Positions 16,812 to 25,091 of a stretch of DNA of 37,158 nt are shown piece by piece. Below the pieces are notes generated by a model, which did no database searches, was not told where the DNA came from, and saw only the letters and a program-made list of their open reading frames with translations. The DNA comes from Janibacter corallicola NBRC 107790. GTDB lineage: Bacteria > Actinomycetota > Actinomycetes > Actinomycetales > Dermatophilaceae. Made by a program: the position numbers and the translations under genes. Location of the stretch: contig NZ_BCSR01000030.1 of NCBI RefSeq assembly GCF_001570965.1, positions 1 to 37,158 of the forward strand. The letters are read 5' to 3'. Positions within the stretch are counted from its first letter, which is position 1; the number at the start of each line of letters is the position of its first letter.

Positions 16812-18344
16812 ATGCGTTGGCTGCGGGTGCGGGACGCCGGGCTGGCGGCGCTCTTCACGGTCGCCGCCCTGGGCGGTGGGCTCACCGGCGCCGCGTTGTG
16901 GCCGGTGACGGTGGAGACCACCTACTACGCCGCCGACGTGAGCCTCTCACCGCACTGGTCGCAGCGCAGCAGCATCGGGTCCGACACCGTCGTGGGCAGC
17001 GCCTCGGCGCACTTCTCCGGACTCGCCCCCGGGATACGGGTCGAGCCCCGGGTCAAGGAGGAGATCACCGAGCTCGTCGAGTCCGGGGACGTCACCCGCG
17101 CCTCGCTCGCCGTCGGGGACGAGGAGCGCGCCCGGGTCATCCGCGAGGCGGCGACCGGCCTCGCGCTGCGGATGGCCGGCGGCAGCGTGGCCGGCCTCGG
17201 CCTGGTGCTGCTCGGCATCGGCCTGTACCGCCGGGGGCTGCCGACGAAGAAGACCGCCGCCGGCGGCGTCGTCGTCACCCTCCTCGTCGTCGGCGCGGCC
17301 GGCGCGAGCGCGCGCCACTCCTACCACCCGGACCGGCTCGAGACCCTCAGCAGCACCGGCCTGCTCGAGCTGGCCGTGGCCAACCGCAACCTGCTCGGCG
17401 ACATCTCCACGCGCGCCGACCAGGCCACCCCCTACCTGCGCAACCTGCTCGCACTCTCCACGGCGCTGCAGCAGGAGTACGCCCCGGAGCAGATCCCGAG
17501 CGGGAGCGCGGTGAGCGTGCTGCTCGTCTCGGACATCCACTCGGCCGACGAGTACGCGCTCATGTCGACGATCATCGCCGAGCAGGACATCGACGTCGTC
17601 ATCGACTCCGGGGACCTCATCACGTGGGGGCGGGTCGAGGCGGGCCTGTCCCGGCTGCACGACACCATCGCCACGCTCGGGGTGCCGTACGTCTTCGTCC
17701 GCGGCAACCACGACGCCGGGTCGCCGGAGGACACCCACCTGCTGCGCCGGCTCGCTGACACGAAGGGGGTCCGCCTGCTCGAGCCGACCCCCGGCGACTA
17801 CCGGGAGGTCACGGTCGGGGGCGTGCGGATCGCCGGCTTCAACGACCCGCGGTACTTCCGGGACCCGGACAAGGACGACCCCGACAAGCAGCACGAGGCC
17901 CGGGACCGGTGGCTGGCGGCGTGGGGCGACCGGCCCCCGCCCGACCTGACGGTCTCCCACGAGCCGGCCGCCGTGGAGGGGGTTCCCGGCCAGCTACGGA
18001 TCAACGGGCACAAGCACGTGCCGGGCCTGGAGGGCAACCGGATCCAGGTCGGGACCTTCACCGGGGCAGGGACGTTGCGCCACTTCGTCGCCGGCGCCGA
18101 CGGAGAGCTCGTGGACCAGCCGAACTCCTTCGACGTGCTGACCTTCGGCACGGACTGCCGCCCGCAGACCCTCACCCGCTACCAGTTCCGCTCGGTCATC
18201 TCCGGGCAGCCGACCTACGACTCGCTCTCGATCGTCAATGCTGAGCGCATCGCCGAGGAGACCGACGCCACGACGCAGGAGCGCAGCTGCGGCGGTGGTG
18301 GTGACGTGCAGGTGGAGACGGTCACGCCCCCTTCGCCGGAGTGA
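16812..18344 (+). CDS. Membrane-anchored metallophosphoesterase
   Basis: About 510 residues. An N-terminal helix (GLAALFTVAALGGGLTGAALW) is followed by an extracytoplasmic-type segment and then two further helices near residues 120-165. The catalytic calcineurin-like domain runs from about residue 230 to 420. All motifs are present: SDIH, DSGDL, GNHDA, SHEPA and NGHKH, supplying the two-metal ligands. The tail has Cys residues (near the TDCRP and RSCGGG motifs) that could pair outside the membrane. Substrate unknown; relatives act on nucleotides or phosphodiesters. It is a single gene ending in a perfect hairpin shared with the convergent GAPDH gene. Confidence 0.85.
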   Translation: MRWLRVRDAGLAALFTVAALGGGLTGAALWPVTVETTYYAADVSLSPHWSQRSSIGSDTVVGSASAHFSGLAPGIRVEPRVKEEITELVESGDVTRASLAVGDEERARVIREAATGLALRMAGGSVAGLGLVLLGIGLYRRGLPTKKTAAGGVVVTLLVVGAAGASARHSYHPDRLETLSSTGLLELAVANRNLLGDISTRADQATPYLRNLLALSTALQQEYAPEQIPSGSAVSVLLVSDIHSADEYALMSTIIAEQDIDVVIDSGDLITWGRVEAGLSRLHDTIATLGVPYVFVRGNHDAGSPEDTHLLRRLADTKGVRLLEPTPGDYREVTVGGVRIAGFNDPRYFRDPDKDDPDKQHEARDRWLAAWGDRPPPDLTVSHEPAAVEGVPGQLRINGHKHVPGLEGNRIQVGTFTGAGTLRHFVAGADGELVDQPNSFDVLTFGTDCRPQTLTRYQFRSVISGQPTYDSLSIVNAERIAEETDATTQERSCGGGGDVQVETVTPPSPE

Positions 18345-18357
18345 CGAAGGGGGCGTG
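18323..18357. terminator. Bidirectional hairpin terminator with stop codon in loop
   Basis: A perfect 13-base inverted repeat, CACGCCCCCTTCG (18323-18335) and its complement (18345-18357), encloses a nine-base loop that ends with the phosphoesterase TGA. It lies between convergent genes, 23 bases from the GAPDH stop. There is no U-run on either side. Confidence 0.65.
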
Positions 18358-18380
18358 CCGAGGGGCGGTTGGGGCCCTCC

Positions 18381-19838
18381 TCAGACCTGCGGGAAGGACG
18401 GCGGGTGGACCTTCGCCATCTCCTCGAGGACGCGCACGACCTGGCAGGAGTAGCCGAACTCGTTGTCGTACCAGACGTAGAGGATGCACCGGTCGCCCGT
18501 GGTGACGGTGGCGCGGCCGTCGACGATGCCCGCGTGACGGTTCCCGACGAAGTCGGTGGAGACGACCTCCGGGCTGTCGACGAAGTCCAGCTGCTTGTGC
18601 ATGTCGCCGTACAGCGAGGTCTGGCGCAGGAAGTCGTTGAGGGAGTCGCGCTCGGCGGGCGTGTCCAGGGTGAGGTTGAGGATCGCCATGGAGACGTTCG
18701 GCGTGGGGACGCGGATCGCGTTCCCGGTGAGCTTGCCCTCGAGCTCCGGCAGCGCCTTGGCGACGGCCTTGGCGGCGCCGGTCTCGGTGAGGACCATGTT
18801 CAGCGCGGCGGAACGGCCGCGACGCTCACCCTTGTGGAAGTTGTCGGTGAGGTTCTGGTCGTTGGTGAAGGCGTGCACCGTCTCGATGTGCCCGCCGACG
18901 ATGCCGTACTCGTCGCCCACCGCCTTCAGCGCCGGGACGATCGCGTTCGTCGTGCACGACGCGGCGGAGACGATGTCCTGCGCGTCGCCGATCATGTCGT
19001 CGTTGATGCCGCTGACGATGTTCGGCACCCCACCCTTGCCCGGGGCGGTGAGCAGCACGCGGTCGACGCCGGGGCACTTCAGGTGCTGGGAGAGGCCCTC
19101 GCGGTCGCGCCAACGGCCGGTGTTGTCCACGACGATCGCGTGCTCGATGCCGTACTGGGTGTAGTCGACGCTCGCCGGGTCGTCGGAGTAGATGACCTGG
19201 ATGAGGGTGCCGTTGGCGAGGATGGTGTTGTTGCGCTCGTCGACGGTGATGGTCCCGTCGAAGGAGCCGTGGACGGAGTCGCGCCGCAGCAGGCTGGCCC
19301 GCTTGATGAGGTCGTTGTCGGCGCCCCTGCGCACGACGACCGCGCGCAGCCGCAGCCCGTGCCCGGTGCCGGCGTGCTCGATGAGGATGCGCGCGAGCAG
19401 GCGCCCGATCCGGCCGAAACCGTAGAGGACGACGTCGGTGCAGGACTGCTCGCCGTCGCCGGAGCCGCCGACGACGTCACCGAGCTCGCTGCGCAGGAAG
19501 TCCTCGAGCGAGACGTCGCCACCGACCTCGAGGCGACGACGGTGCAGCCGGGCGATGTCGATGGAGGCGGGGCCCAGGTCGAGGCGGGCGAGCGCCTCGA
19601 GCACCGGGAGGGTGTCGCTGACGTCGAGCTCGACGTCGACGCGGCGGGTGAAGCGGTGTGCCTTGAGGATGTCGGTCGAGGACTGGCCCAGGAGGGAGCG
19701 GCCGTGGATCGAGGTGACCACACCGTTCTCCCGATACAGGCGCCCCACGAGGGGGATCATGGCCTCGGCCTTGGCCTGGCGCTCGGCCCACTCGGCCAAG
19801 TGCTCGTCTGCTGCGGTGGTGCTCTGCTGCGTCGTCAT
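18381..19838 (-). CDS. gap: Glyceraldehyde-3-phosphate dehydrogenase, GapB-like with N-terminal extension
   Basis: A 485-residue enzyme. The core GAPDH begins near residue 136 with the NAD(P)-binding GFGRIG at 140-145. The catalytic Cys is at 295 in SAASCTTNAIVP, and the partner His lies in ETVHAFTNDQ near 325. The first ~130 residues are a helical extension absent from ordinary 330-residue GAPDH. The same long form is found in actinobacterial GapB proteins, which in Corynebacterium serve gluconeogenesis with NADP; the direction here is inferred from that. The ATG at 19838 is preceded by TATCCT at eight bases. No pgk or tpi neighbours are present. Confidence 0.9.
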   Translation of the reverse strand: MTTQQSTTAADEHLAEWAERQAKAEAMIPLVGRLYRENGVVTSIHGRSLLGQSSTDILKAHRFTRRVDVELDVSDTLPVLEALARLDLGPASIDIARLHRRRLEVGGDVSLEDFLRSELGDVVGGSGDGEQSCTDVVLYGFGRIGRLLARILIEHAGTGHGLRLRAVVVRRGADNDLIKRASLLRRDSVHGSFDGTITVDERNNTILANGTLIQVIYSDDPASVDYTQYGIEHAIVVDNTGRWRDREGLSQHLKCPGVDRVLLTAPGKGGVPNIVSGINDDMIGDAQDIVSAASCTTNAIVPALKAVGDEYGIVGGHIETVHAFTNDQNLTDNFHKGERRGRSAALNMVLTETGAAKAVAKALPELEGKLTGNAIRVPTPNVSMAILNLTLDTPAERDSLNDFLRQTSLYGDMHKQLDFVDSPEVVSTDFVGNRHAGIVDGRATVTTGDRCILYVWYDNEFGYSCQVVRVLEEMAKVHPPSFPQV

Positions 19839-19846
19839 GAGGCCAG

Positions 19847-19852
19847 AGGATA
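19847..19852 (-). promoter_or_regulatory. -10 box upstream of GAPDH
   Basis: TATCCT on the minus strand lies eight bases before the GAPDH ATG, so the RNA should start at or next to the start codon. Confidence 0.4.
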
Positions 19853-19908
19853 GCCCCGAACAGGGCGTGCACCGGCACCGGCCGCAGCCCGGGCCGCGAC
19901 CGGGGCGC

Positions 19909-21093
19909 TCAGTCCTCCACGCGCACGACGAGGGCCATGCCGGAGTCCCCTGCGGCACAGCCGGTGAAGAGCCCGGTACCGCCGCCGCGCAGCCGCAGCT
20001 CCTCGACGAGCTCGGCGATCGAGCGCAGCCCGGTCGGGCCCTGCGGGTGACCGAAGACCAACGAGGACCCACGCACGTTCATCCGCTCCAGCGGGTAGCC
20101 GGTCTCCCGGGAGAAGTACAGGTCGTTGACGGCGAAGGGGTTGTGCGTCGTGACGAGGTCGACGTCCTCCATCGTCAGCCCGGCATCAGCCAGCGCCTCC
20201 CGCGCCGCGGGCACCGGCGCCTCCGGCATCCGCGACCGCCCCACCCGGGCGGTGCCGGTCGCGAGGAGACGGACGACCCCTTCGCCACCGGAGAGCTCCC
20301 GGGCGGCCTCGGTGGTGGCCACCACGGCACCTGCGCAGCCGTCGGCGGGGTGGGTCTGGGTGGCGAAGGTGTGGATGCCCTCCGGGTCCACGGTGCGCAG
20401 TCCGGCGATCGACTCCGGGTCGACCGGCCGGATCCCCTCGTCGGCCTCGAGGGTGACCGCGCGGCGGCCGGAGCCGACCTCGACCGGCACCATGTAGCGG
20501 CGCTGGAAGGCCCGGCCCTCGGCGAGCGCGCTCGTGTACTGCTCGTGGCGCAGCACCTTCAGCTCGTCGGCCTGCTGCCGGGTGAAGCCCCCTTCGCGCC
20601 CGACGAGGTCGCCGGCGGCGATCATGCTGGAGCCGGCCCACGGGTCCCGGGAGAAGCTGTCCAGGACCCAGTGGGTGCTGGTCGGGGCGCCGCCCTGGCC
20701 GTTCGGGTCCGGGTAGACGAGCGTCGGCCCGTTGCTCGTGCGGTCGGTCGCGACGACGAGCCGCACGTCCCCGTCCGCGGTCGTGGTGGCCGCCGCCTGC
20801 AGCGCGGCGACCGAGGTCGCGCAGGCCTGGCTGACCATCGGCCCGGTCAGGCCCTCCGCGCCGATGCGCGCGGCGAGCAGCGGCGTGCCGTAGAAGATCT
20901 CCGGCTGCGGGACCGACCATCCGAGCACCAGCCCGGTGAGCCGCTCGGGGGCGAGGCCCCGGTCGGCGAGGGCCCGGCTGGTCACCGCGGCGGCCACGTC
21001 GAGGCTGGAGACCCCGCCGAGGCTGCCCTGCCACTTGGCGAAGGGGGAGCTCCACACCATCCCCGCCGGGACGGCGACGTCGGGCAGCTTCAT
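19909..21093 (-). CDS. Thiolase-family acyl-CoA acetyltransferase
   Basis: A 394-residue thiolase. The nucleophilic Cys91 lies in SQACATSVAAL. FGHPQGPTGLR near residue 345 gives the catalytic His, and Cys379 in TGCAAGDSGMA gives the second catalytic Cys. It should cleave a 3-ketoacyl-CoA with CoA to release acetyl-CoA, or run the reverse reaction. The ATG at 21093 overlaps the stop of the upstream ligase gene by four bases (ATGA). That pairs it with a feruloyl-CoA synthase-like ligase and suggests side-chain shortening of an aromatic acid. The ligase is frameshifted, so translational coupling into this gene may be lost. Confidence 0.87.
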   Translation of the reverse strand: MKLPDVAVPAGMVWSSPFAKWQGSLGGVSSLDVAAAVTSRALADRGLAPERLTGLVLGWSVPQPEIFYGTPLLAARIGAEGLTGPMVSQACATSVAALQAAATTTADGDVRLVVATDRTSNGPTLVYPDPNGQGGAPTSTHWVLDSFSRDPWAGSSMIAAGDLVGREGGFTRQQADELKVLRHEQYTSALAEGRAFQRRYMVPVEVGSGRRAVTLEADEGIRPVDPESIAGLRTVDPEGIHTFATQTHPADGCAGAVVATTEAARELSGGEGVVRLLATGTARVGRSRMPEAPVPAAREALADAGLTMEDVDLVTTHNPFAVNDLYFSRETGYPLERMNVRGSSLVFGHPQGPTGLRSIAELVEELRLRGGGTGLFTGCAAGDSGMALVVRVED

Positions 21094-22902
21094 GAGGCGC
21101 TCCTTGCGGTGATGACGGCGGGGCTCTCGCTCCCGTCGTGGAGGATCTCGACGAGGTCGGCGCGCAGCTGACGCACCTTGCGCTGGTTGACGTAGCCCTT
21201 GTCGGTGATCTCCCCGCTGTCGAGGCCGGCGGGGCGGGCAAGCAGGAGCACGCGGACGACGCGGCCGGCCGAGCCGACGGTGGCGTTGTACTCGGCCAGG
21301 GCCCGCGCCACGTGCTCGGCCAGCTCGGGGTCGTGCACGACCTCCCCGTCCACGGTGGCCACGCGCCCCAGCAGGTGGGCGACCTCGCCCGCGTGGGGCC
21401 AGGCGAGCGCGCAGACCTCGTCGGCGTTCTCGCCCGTGATGACGGCGTCGGAGAGCATCGGGCAGGCGGAGAGCAGCGCGGTGCGCACCGCACCGACGCG
21501 CACGAAGGTCCCCGTCGCCAGCTTGAAGTCCTCCGCGATGCGGCCGCGGAAGAGCAGGCCGCGGTCGGGGTCCTCGGGGTCGGTGAGGGTGACCGCGTCA
21601 CCGGTGCGGTAGAAGCCCTCGTCGTCGAAGGCGGCCTCCGTCAGGTCCTCGCGGTGGAGGTACCCGGGGGTGACCATCGGCCCGCGGGCGCGGATCTCGT
21701 AGGCGTCGCCCGAGGGCACGAGCAGCACGTCGGCGCCCGGCAGCGGCACCCCGATGTTGCCCGACTCCTCGAAGTCGTAGTGGGCATTCGTCACTGCCGG
21801 CGCCGTCTCGGTCAGGCCCCACGAGCCGGTGATCGGCACCGGGTGGCCGGTCGTCCGCTCCGCGACCGCCCGCATCCGGGTGCGCAGCGCCGACGGCAGC
21901 GCAGCAGCCGCGTTGAAGACCAGCCGGAGTCGGGAGAAAGAAGACCTTCGCCAGGTCGGGGTCGTCCTCGAGGGCGGGAACGAGCTGGGCGAAACCGGCC
22001 GGGACGTTGAAGTAGATCGTCGGCGGGCGGCTCGCGATGTTGCGCAGGGTCACGTCGAAGAGGTCCGGGGCGGGCCGGCCACCGTCGACGTAGAGCGAGC
22101 CGCCGTTGACCAGGACCATCCCGACGTTGTGGTTGCCGCCGAAGGTGTGGCTCCAGGGCAGCCAGTCGAGGATCACCGGGCGCTCCTGCTCCAGGAAGGG
22201 CCAGACCTCACGCATCATCTGCTGGTTCGCCGACCACATGCCGTGGGTGACGATGACCCCCTTCGGGGAGCCGGTGGAGCCGGAGGTGAACTGGATCTTG
22301 GCGACCGAGTCGGCGGTGACGGCTCCGTAGGCCTCCTCCACCGCGGCGGTCGCCGTCGTGGCCCGCAGCTGCTCGAGGGTGTGGTCCCCCTCGCCCCGGG
22401 CGACGATGCGGGGCAGGTCGCCGAGGGCGTCGATGGCGGCGGAGAAGGCACTGCCGTCCTCGGCGAAGACCGCGCCGGGCGTGAGTAGCCGGCCGATCTC
22501 CCGGATCCGCGCGTGGTCCTCGGACAGCAGCGAGTAGGCGACGCTCGTCGGGGCGATGGGGATGCCCACACCGAGCGCCCCCATCGCCATGAGGAAGTGG
22601 TCGACGCCGTTGCCGGAGAGCATGAGCAGTGGTCGCTCCGGGCCGAGCCCCAGGTCCAGCAGCGCCTGCCCGATCGCGCGGATCGCGGTGTCGGCCTGCC
22701 CGTAGGTGACCTCGCGCCAGCCGTCCTCGCCGTCCCGCTCCGCGATCAGGACGTGCTCCGGGTCGCGGTCGACCCACTCGCGGAAGGACTGCACGACGGT
22801 CGGCGGGTAGTCCGAGAGGGGTCGCGTCGAGCGCAGCAGCAGGGAGCCGTCGGGCCGCTCCTGTGCGGTGATGCTCGGCTCGGCGAAGAGTGCGCTGGCC
22901 AT
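21090..22902 (-). pseudogene. Feruloyl-CoA synthase-like AMP-dependent ligase, one-base frameshift
   Basis: An acyl-adenylate-forming ligase that would be about 603 residues if intact. The N-terminal half has the AMP-binding P-loop FTSGSTGSPKG and DWLPWSHTFGGNHN. The C-terminal half has GSWGLTETAP, YRTGDAV and GRIAEDFKLATGTFVRVG, the last being typical of feruloyl-CoA synthases. The frame breaks at LAKVFF: a run of three A at 21937-21939 on the plus strand should be two. The shifted frame then stops at 21598. Either the base is a sequencing error or the gene is dead. The leaderless ATG at 22902 follows a good promoter, and the thiolase gene overlaps its 3' end. Confidence 0.8.
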
Positions 22903-22905
22903 GAC

Positions 22906-22918
22906 GATGTTCTACATC
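22906..22918 (-). promoter_or_regulatory. Palindromic operator over the ligase -10 box
   Basis: GATGT-AGA-ACATC (minus strand) is a perfect 5-base inverted repeat covering the TAGAAC -10 box. It is placed to block RNA polymerase. Feruloyl-CoA-type operons are often controlled by MarR-family repressors, but no regulator gene is present here. Confidence 0.45.
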
Positions 22919-22937
22919 ATGACCTTCGTCACATCAA
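22909..22937 (-). promoter_or_regulatory. Promoter of the ligase-thiolase operon
   Basis: TTGATG (22932-22937) and TAGAAC (22909-22914) on the minus strand are exactly 17 bases apart, and the ATG follows after six more. This predicts a leaderless transcript. The -35 box overlaps the stop codon of the upstream sucrase/ferredoxin-like gene. Confidence 0.6.
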
Positions 22938-23845
22938 GGGGTTGTAGTGTTTTCCTGCTCCCGCTCGATGGCGAAGAGCGCCTGCGCCTTCGGCCCGCCG
23001 GTGCAGGAGAGGACGTGCGGCTCGCTCATCGTGCGCCTCACCACCCGGACGAAGGGGCCCTGCGGCGCCTGGACGGTCACCCGGAAGACGTCGTCCGCGA
23101 GGACCTCCACGTGCGGATCGGGCAGGTCGGCCAGCCGCACCCGCGGGTCCTCGCCGAGCAGGCGGTGCACGACCACCTGCGCCGCGGGGTGCCAGGACGA
23201 GCGGCCCCGCCAGCGATCCAAGTCGACGCGTCCGTCGAGGTGGTCGAGGACGACTCGTGGGGCGGTGTCGCCGTCCACACGTCCGTACATCGACCCCTCC
23301 GGCAGCAGCGCGACGTTGCCGGCGAAGCGGTCTCCCCCGAGGTGGCTGGTCTCCCACACCGCCCCGGGCAGCACGTCGTCGAGCACCGCGGCGACGACTC
23401 GGCCGCTGATCGCGCAGCAGACGTCCTTGCGCCCGTGGGTGCAGACGAGGAAGAGCGGCTCCTCGCTCGGGTTCGGCAGGTCCTCGAAGCGACCCGCGAG
23501 CTCCACGAGGTCCTCCGGGCTGTGCCAGGTGGAGCGGCCGACCAGGCCGCGGCGCACGTCGACGAGGAAGACCGGCAGCGGGGTACGCCCCTCGCGGACG
23601 GCCTCCTCCACCCGGCCGTGCGGGCGGACCAGCTGCAGCCGGGCGCCGACGCGTCCCAGCTGCTTGGACAGTGGCCCGGCCACCTCCGTGAGCGGCTCGG
23701 CGTCGATGGGCTTGCGGGGCCATGGCCCCGGGTGGCCGACGAGCAGCCAGTACGGCGCCGGCACAGCCGTACCCACCGGGATGTCGCCACGGTCACGCGC
23801 CGCGAGCGAACACCGGAATCCGCGAGGGGCAGCACTGGTGCTCAC
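22934..23845 (-). CDS. Sucrase/ferredoxin-like protein (Suc_Fer family)
   Basis: A 303-residue protein of the sucrase/ferredoxin-like family, which has a thioredoxin-like ferredoxin fold. Cys12 in RCSLAARD, and Cys135, Cys143 and Cys144 in VCTHGRKDVCCAISGR, are the candidates for a [2Fe-2S] cluster. ETSHLGGDRFAGNVALLPEG at 165-184 is the other family motif. The role is unproven; electron transfer is likely. The GTG at 23845 begins ten bases after the stop of the JmjC-oxygenase gene, so it is probably the third gene of that operon. A TAGGGT box seven bases upstream could also give it its own leaderless start. It may supply electrons to the oxygenase or act independently. Confidence 0.83.
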   Translation of the reverse strand: MSTSAAPRGFRCSLAARDRGDIPVGTAVPAPYWLLVGHPGPWPRKPIDAEPLTEVAGPLSKQLGRVGARLQLVRPHGRVEEAVREGRTPLPVFLVDVRRGLVGRSTWHSPEDLVELAGRFEDLPNPSEEPLFLVCTHGRKDVCCAISGRVVAAVLDDVLPGAVWETSHLGGDRFAGNVALLPEGSMYGRVDGDTAPRVVLDHLDGRVDLDRWRGRSSWHPAAQVVVHRLLGEDPRVRLADLPDPHVEVLADDVFRVTVQAPQGPFVRVVRRTMSEPHVLSCTGGPKAQALFAIEREQENTTTP

Positions 23846-23855
23846 GGGATCGACC

Positions 23856-25091
23856 CTAGGCCCTCGTCGTCGGGCCGGGCACCCCGACCCCTGCCAGCAG
23901 GAGCCGACGGGCGAGGTCCTCACCCAGGTCGGCGACGTCGGACTCGCCGCCGGCCAACCACGCCCTCACGGCCGGGGCCTCTCCTTCGTCCAGCGGCAGG
24001 CGACCCGCCCGGCTGCGCAGCGTCGTGCCGGAGTCGTCGGACTCGAGCGTCGCCGCGAGGTGGTCGCGTACCCGCAGGGTGCCCGCCGGGGACGCCGCCG
24101 CCCCCGTCGTGGCGACCGGCGCCACCGGAGCGGGGCGCTGGGCCGACCGCTGGCGGCCGGCGAGGAACTCCGCGATCGCGCCGGCGTCGACGTCCGCGAG
24201 GGCTTCCACGAGCGCCTCGCGCACCGCTGCGACGTCGGCCACGAGCTCCCGGGGCTCGGTGACGTCGACCCCGGCACGGAGAGGAGCCCGCAGCCCCTCC
24301 TGCCCGGCCACGGCGCGTCCGGCGACGTCGAGCAGACCCTCGGCGAGGTGGTGCCGGTTCCACACGTGCACGCCCAGGGTCAGGTGGGTGCTGACCCCGC
24401 CCAGCGCGGTGGCGGCGTGCAGCCATCCGCGGGGCACGTAGAGGGCGTCGCCGGGGCGGAGGGTGACCTCGAGGTCGGGGGGTCCGGCGGCGGCCGCTGC
24501 CACCTCGGCTGCCCGGTCCTGCCAGGGCTGGTCGCGCAACGGCCACGGGTGGACGGGGCGGTGCAGCCGCCAGGTCTTCTCCCCTGCCGTCTGCAGGACG
24601 AAGACGTCGTGCACGTCGTAGTGGGCGGCGAAGCCGCGGCTGCTCGGCGGGGTCACGTAGGCGTTGGCCTGCACCGGGTGGCCGAGGTCGGCGGCGAGCG
24701 CCTGCGCGAGGTCGATCACCGGGGGGTGCGTGCGGTGCAGGCCCTGGAGGACGAGGGTGTGCCCCTCGCCGAAGAGGCGCAGCAGGGCGGTGTCATCGAC
24801 CTGGTCCCGGATCGCCGCCCCGACTCCGCCACCGAGGGTGAACTCCGAGCCGTCGAGCGTGCGTCCGTCGCGGGCCACCCGCAGGAAGGGAGTGCGCAGG
24901 CCGCGCCGCGAGAGCAGGTCGTCCACGTCGGCCGTCGTGAGTCGGTGGGCGAAGGGGGCAGGCACCCGGCCGGCGGGCACGTGCCGGGGCGCCCTGCCCC
25001 AGATCTCCTCGAGACGGTCCAGGTCCAGGTCCGTCACGTGGGCGAGGCCGGCGCCCCGGGCTGGGGCGCCGGCCTCGGAGGACGGCGTCAT
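23856..25091 (-). CDS. JmjC/cupin 2-oxoglutarate oxygenase, ROXA/MINA-like
   Basis: A 411-residue member of the JmjC-type cupin family related to ribosomal oxygenases (YcfD/ROXA, MINA53, NO66). The stretch NAYVTPP followed by GFAAHYDVHDVFVLQ supplies His157 and Asp159 of the iron-binding HxD. GDALYVPRGWLHAA at 214-227 supplies the distal His225. The motif EKTWRLH after the HxD strand is where these enzymes bind 2-oxoglutarate through Lys/Arg. The C-terminal 160 residues form a helical, winged-helix-like part. The ATG directly follows the stop of the repeat-peptide gene (TGA then ATG, no gap), so the peptide is the prime candidate substrate. Ribosomal proteins remain an alternative. Confidence 0.85.
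   Translation of the reverse strand: MTPSSEAGAPARGAGLAHVTDLDLDRLEEIWGRAPRHVPAGRVPAPFAHRLTTADVDDLLSRRGLRTPFLRVARDGRTLDGSEFTLGGGVGAAIRDQVDDTALLRLFGEGHTLVLQGLHRTHPPVIDLAQALAADLGHPVQANAYVTPPSSRGFAAHYDVHDVFVLQTAGEKTWRLHRPVHPWPLRDQPWQDRAAEVAAAAAGPPDLEVTLRPGDALYVPRGWLHAATALGGVSTHLTLGVHVWNRHHLAEGLLDVAGRAVAGQEGLRAPLRAGVDVTEPRELVADVAAVREALVEALADVDAGAIAEFLAGRQRSAQRPAPVAPVATTGAAASPAGTLRVRDHLAATLESDDSGTTLRSRAGRLPLDEGEAPAVRAWLAGGESDVADLGEDLARRLLLAGVGVPGPTTRA

Noticed and set aside
21930-21945. Programmed ribosomal frameshift in the ligase gene
   Set aside because: No recognised slippery heptamer, downstream pseudoknot or internal stop arrangement is visible, and such control is not known for this family. 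A mutation or sequencing error is simpler.
22906-22918. Rho-independent terminator for the sucrase/ferredoxin-like gene
   Set aside because: The five-base AT-containing stem is too weak and has no U-run; its position on the -10 box fits an operator better.
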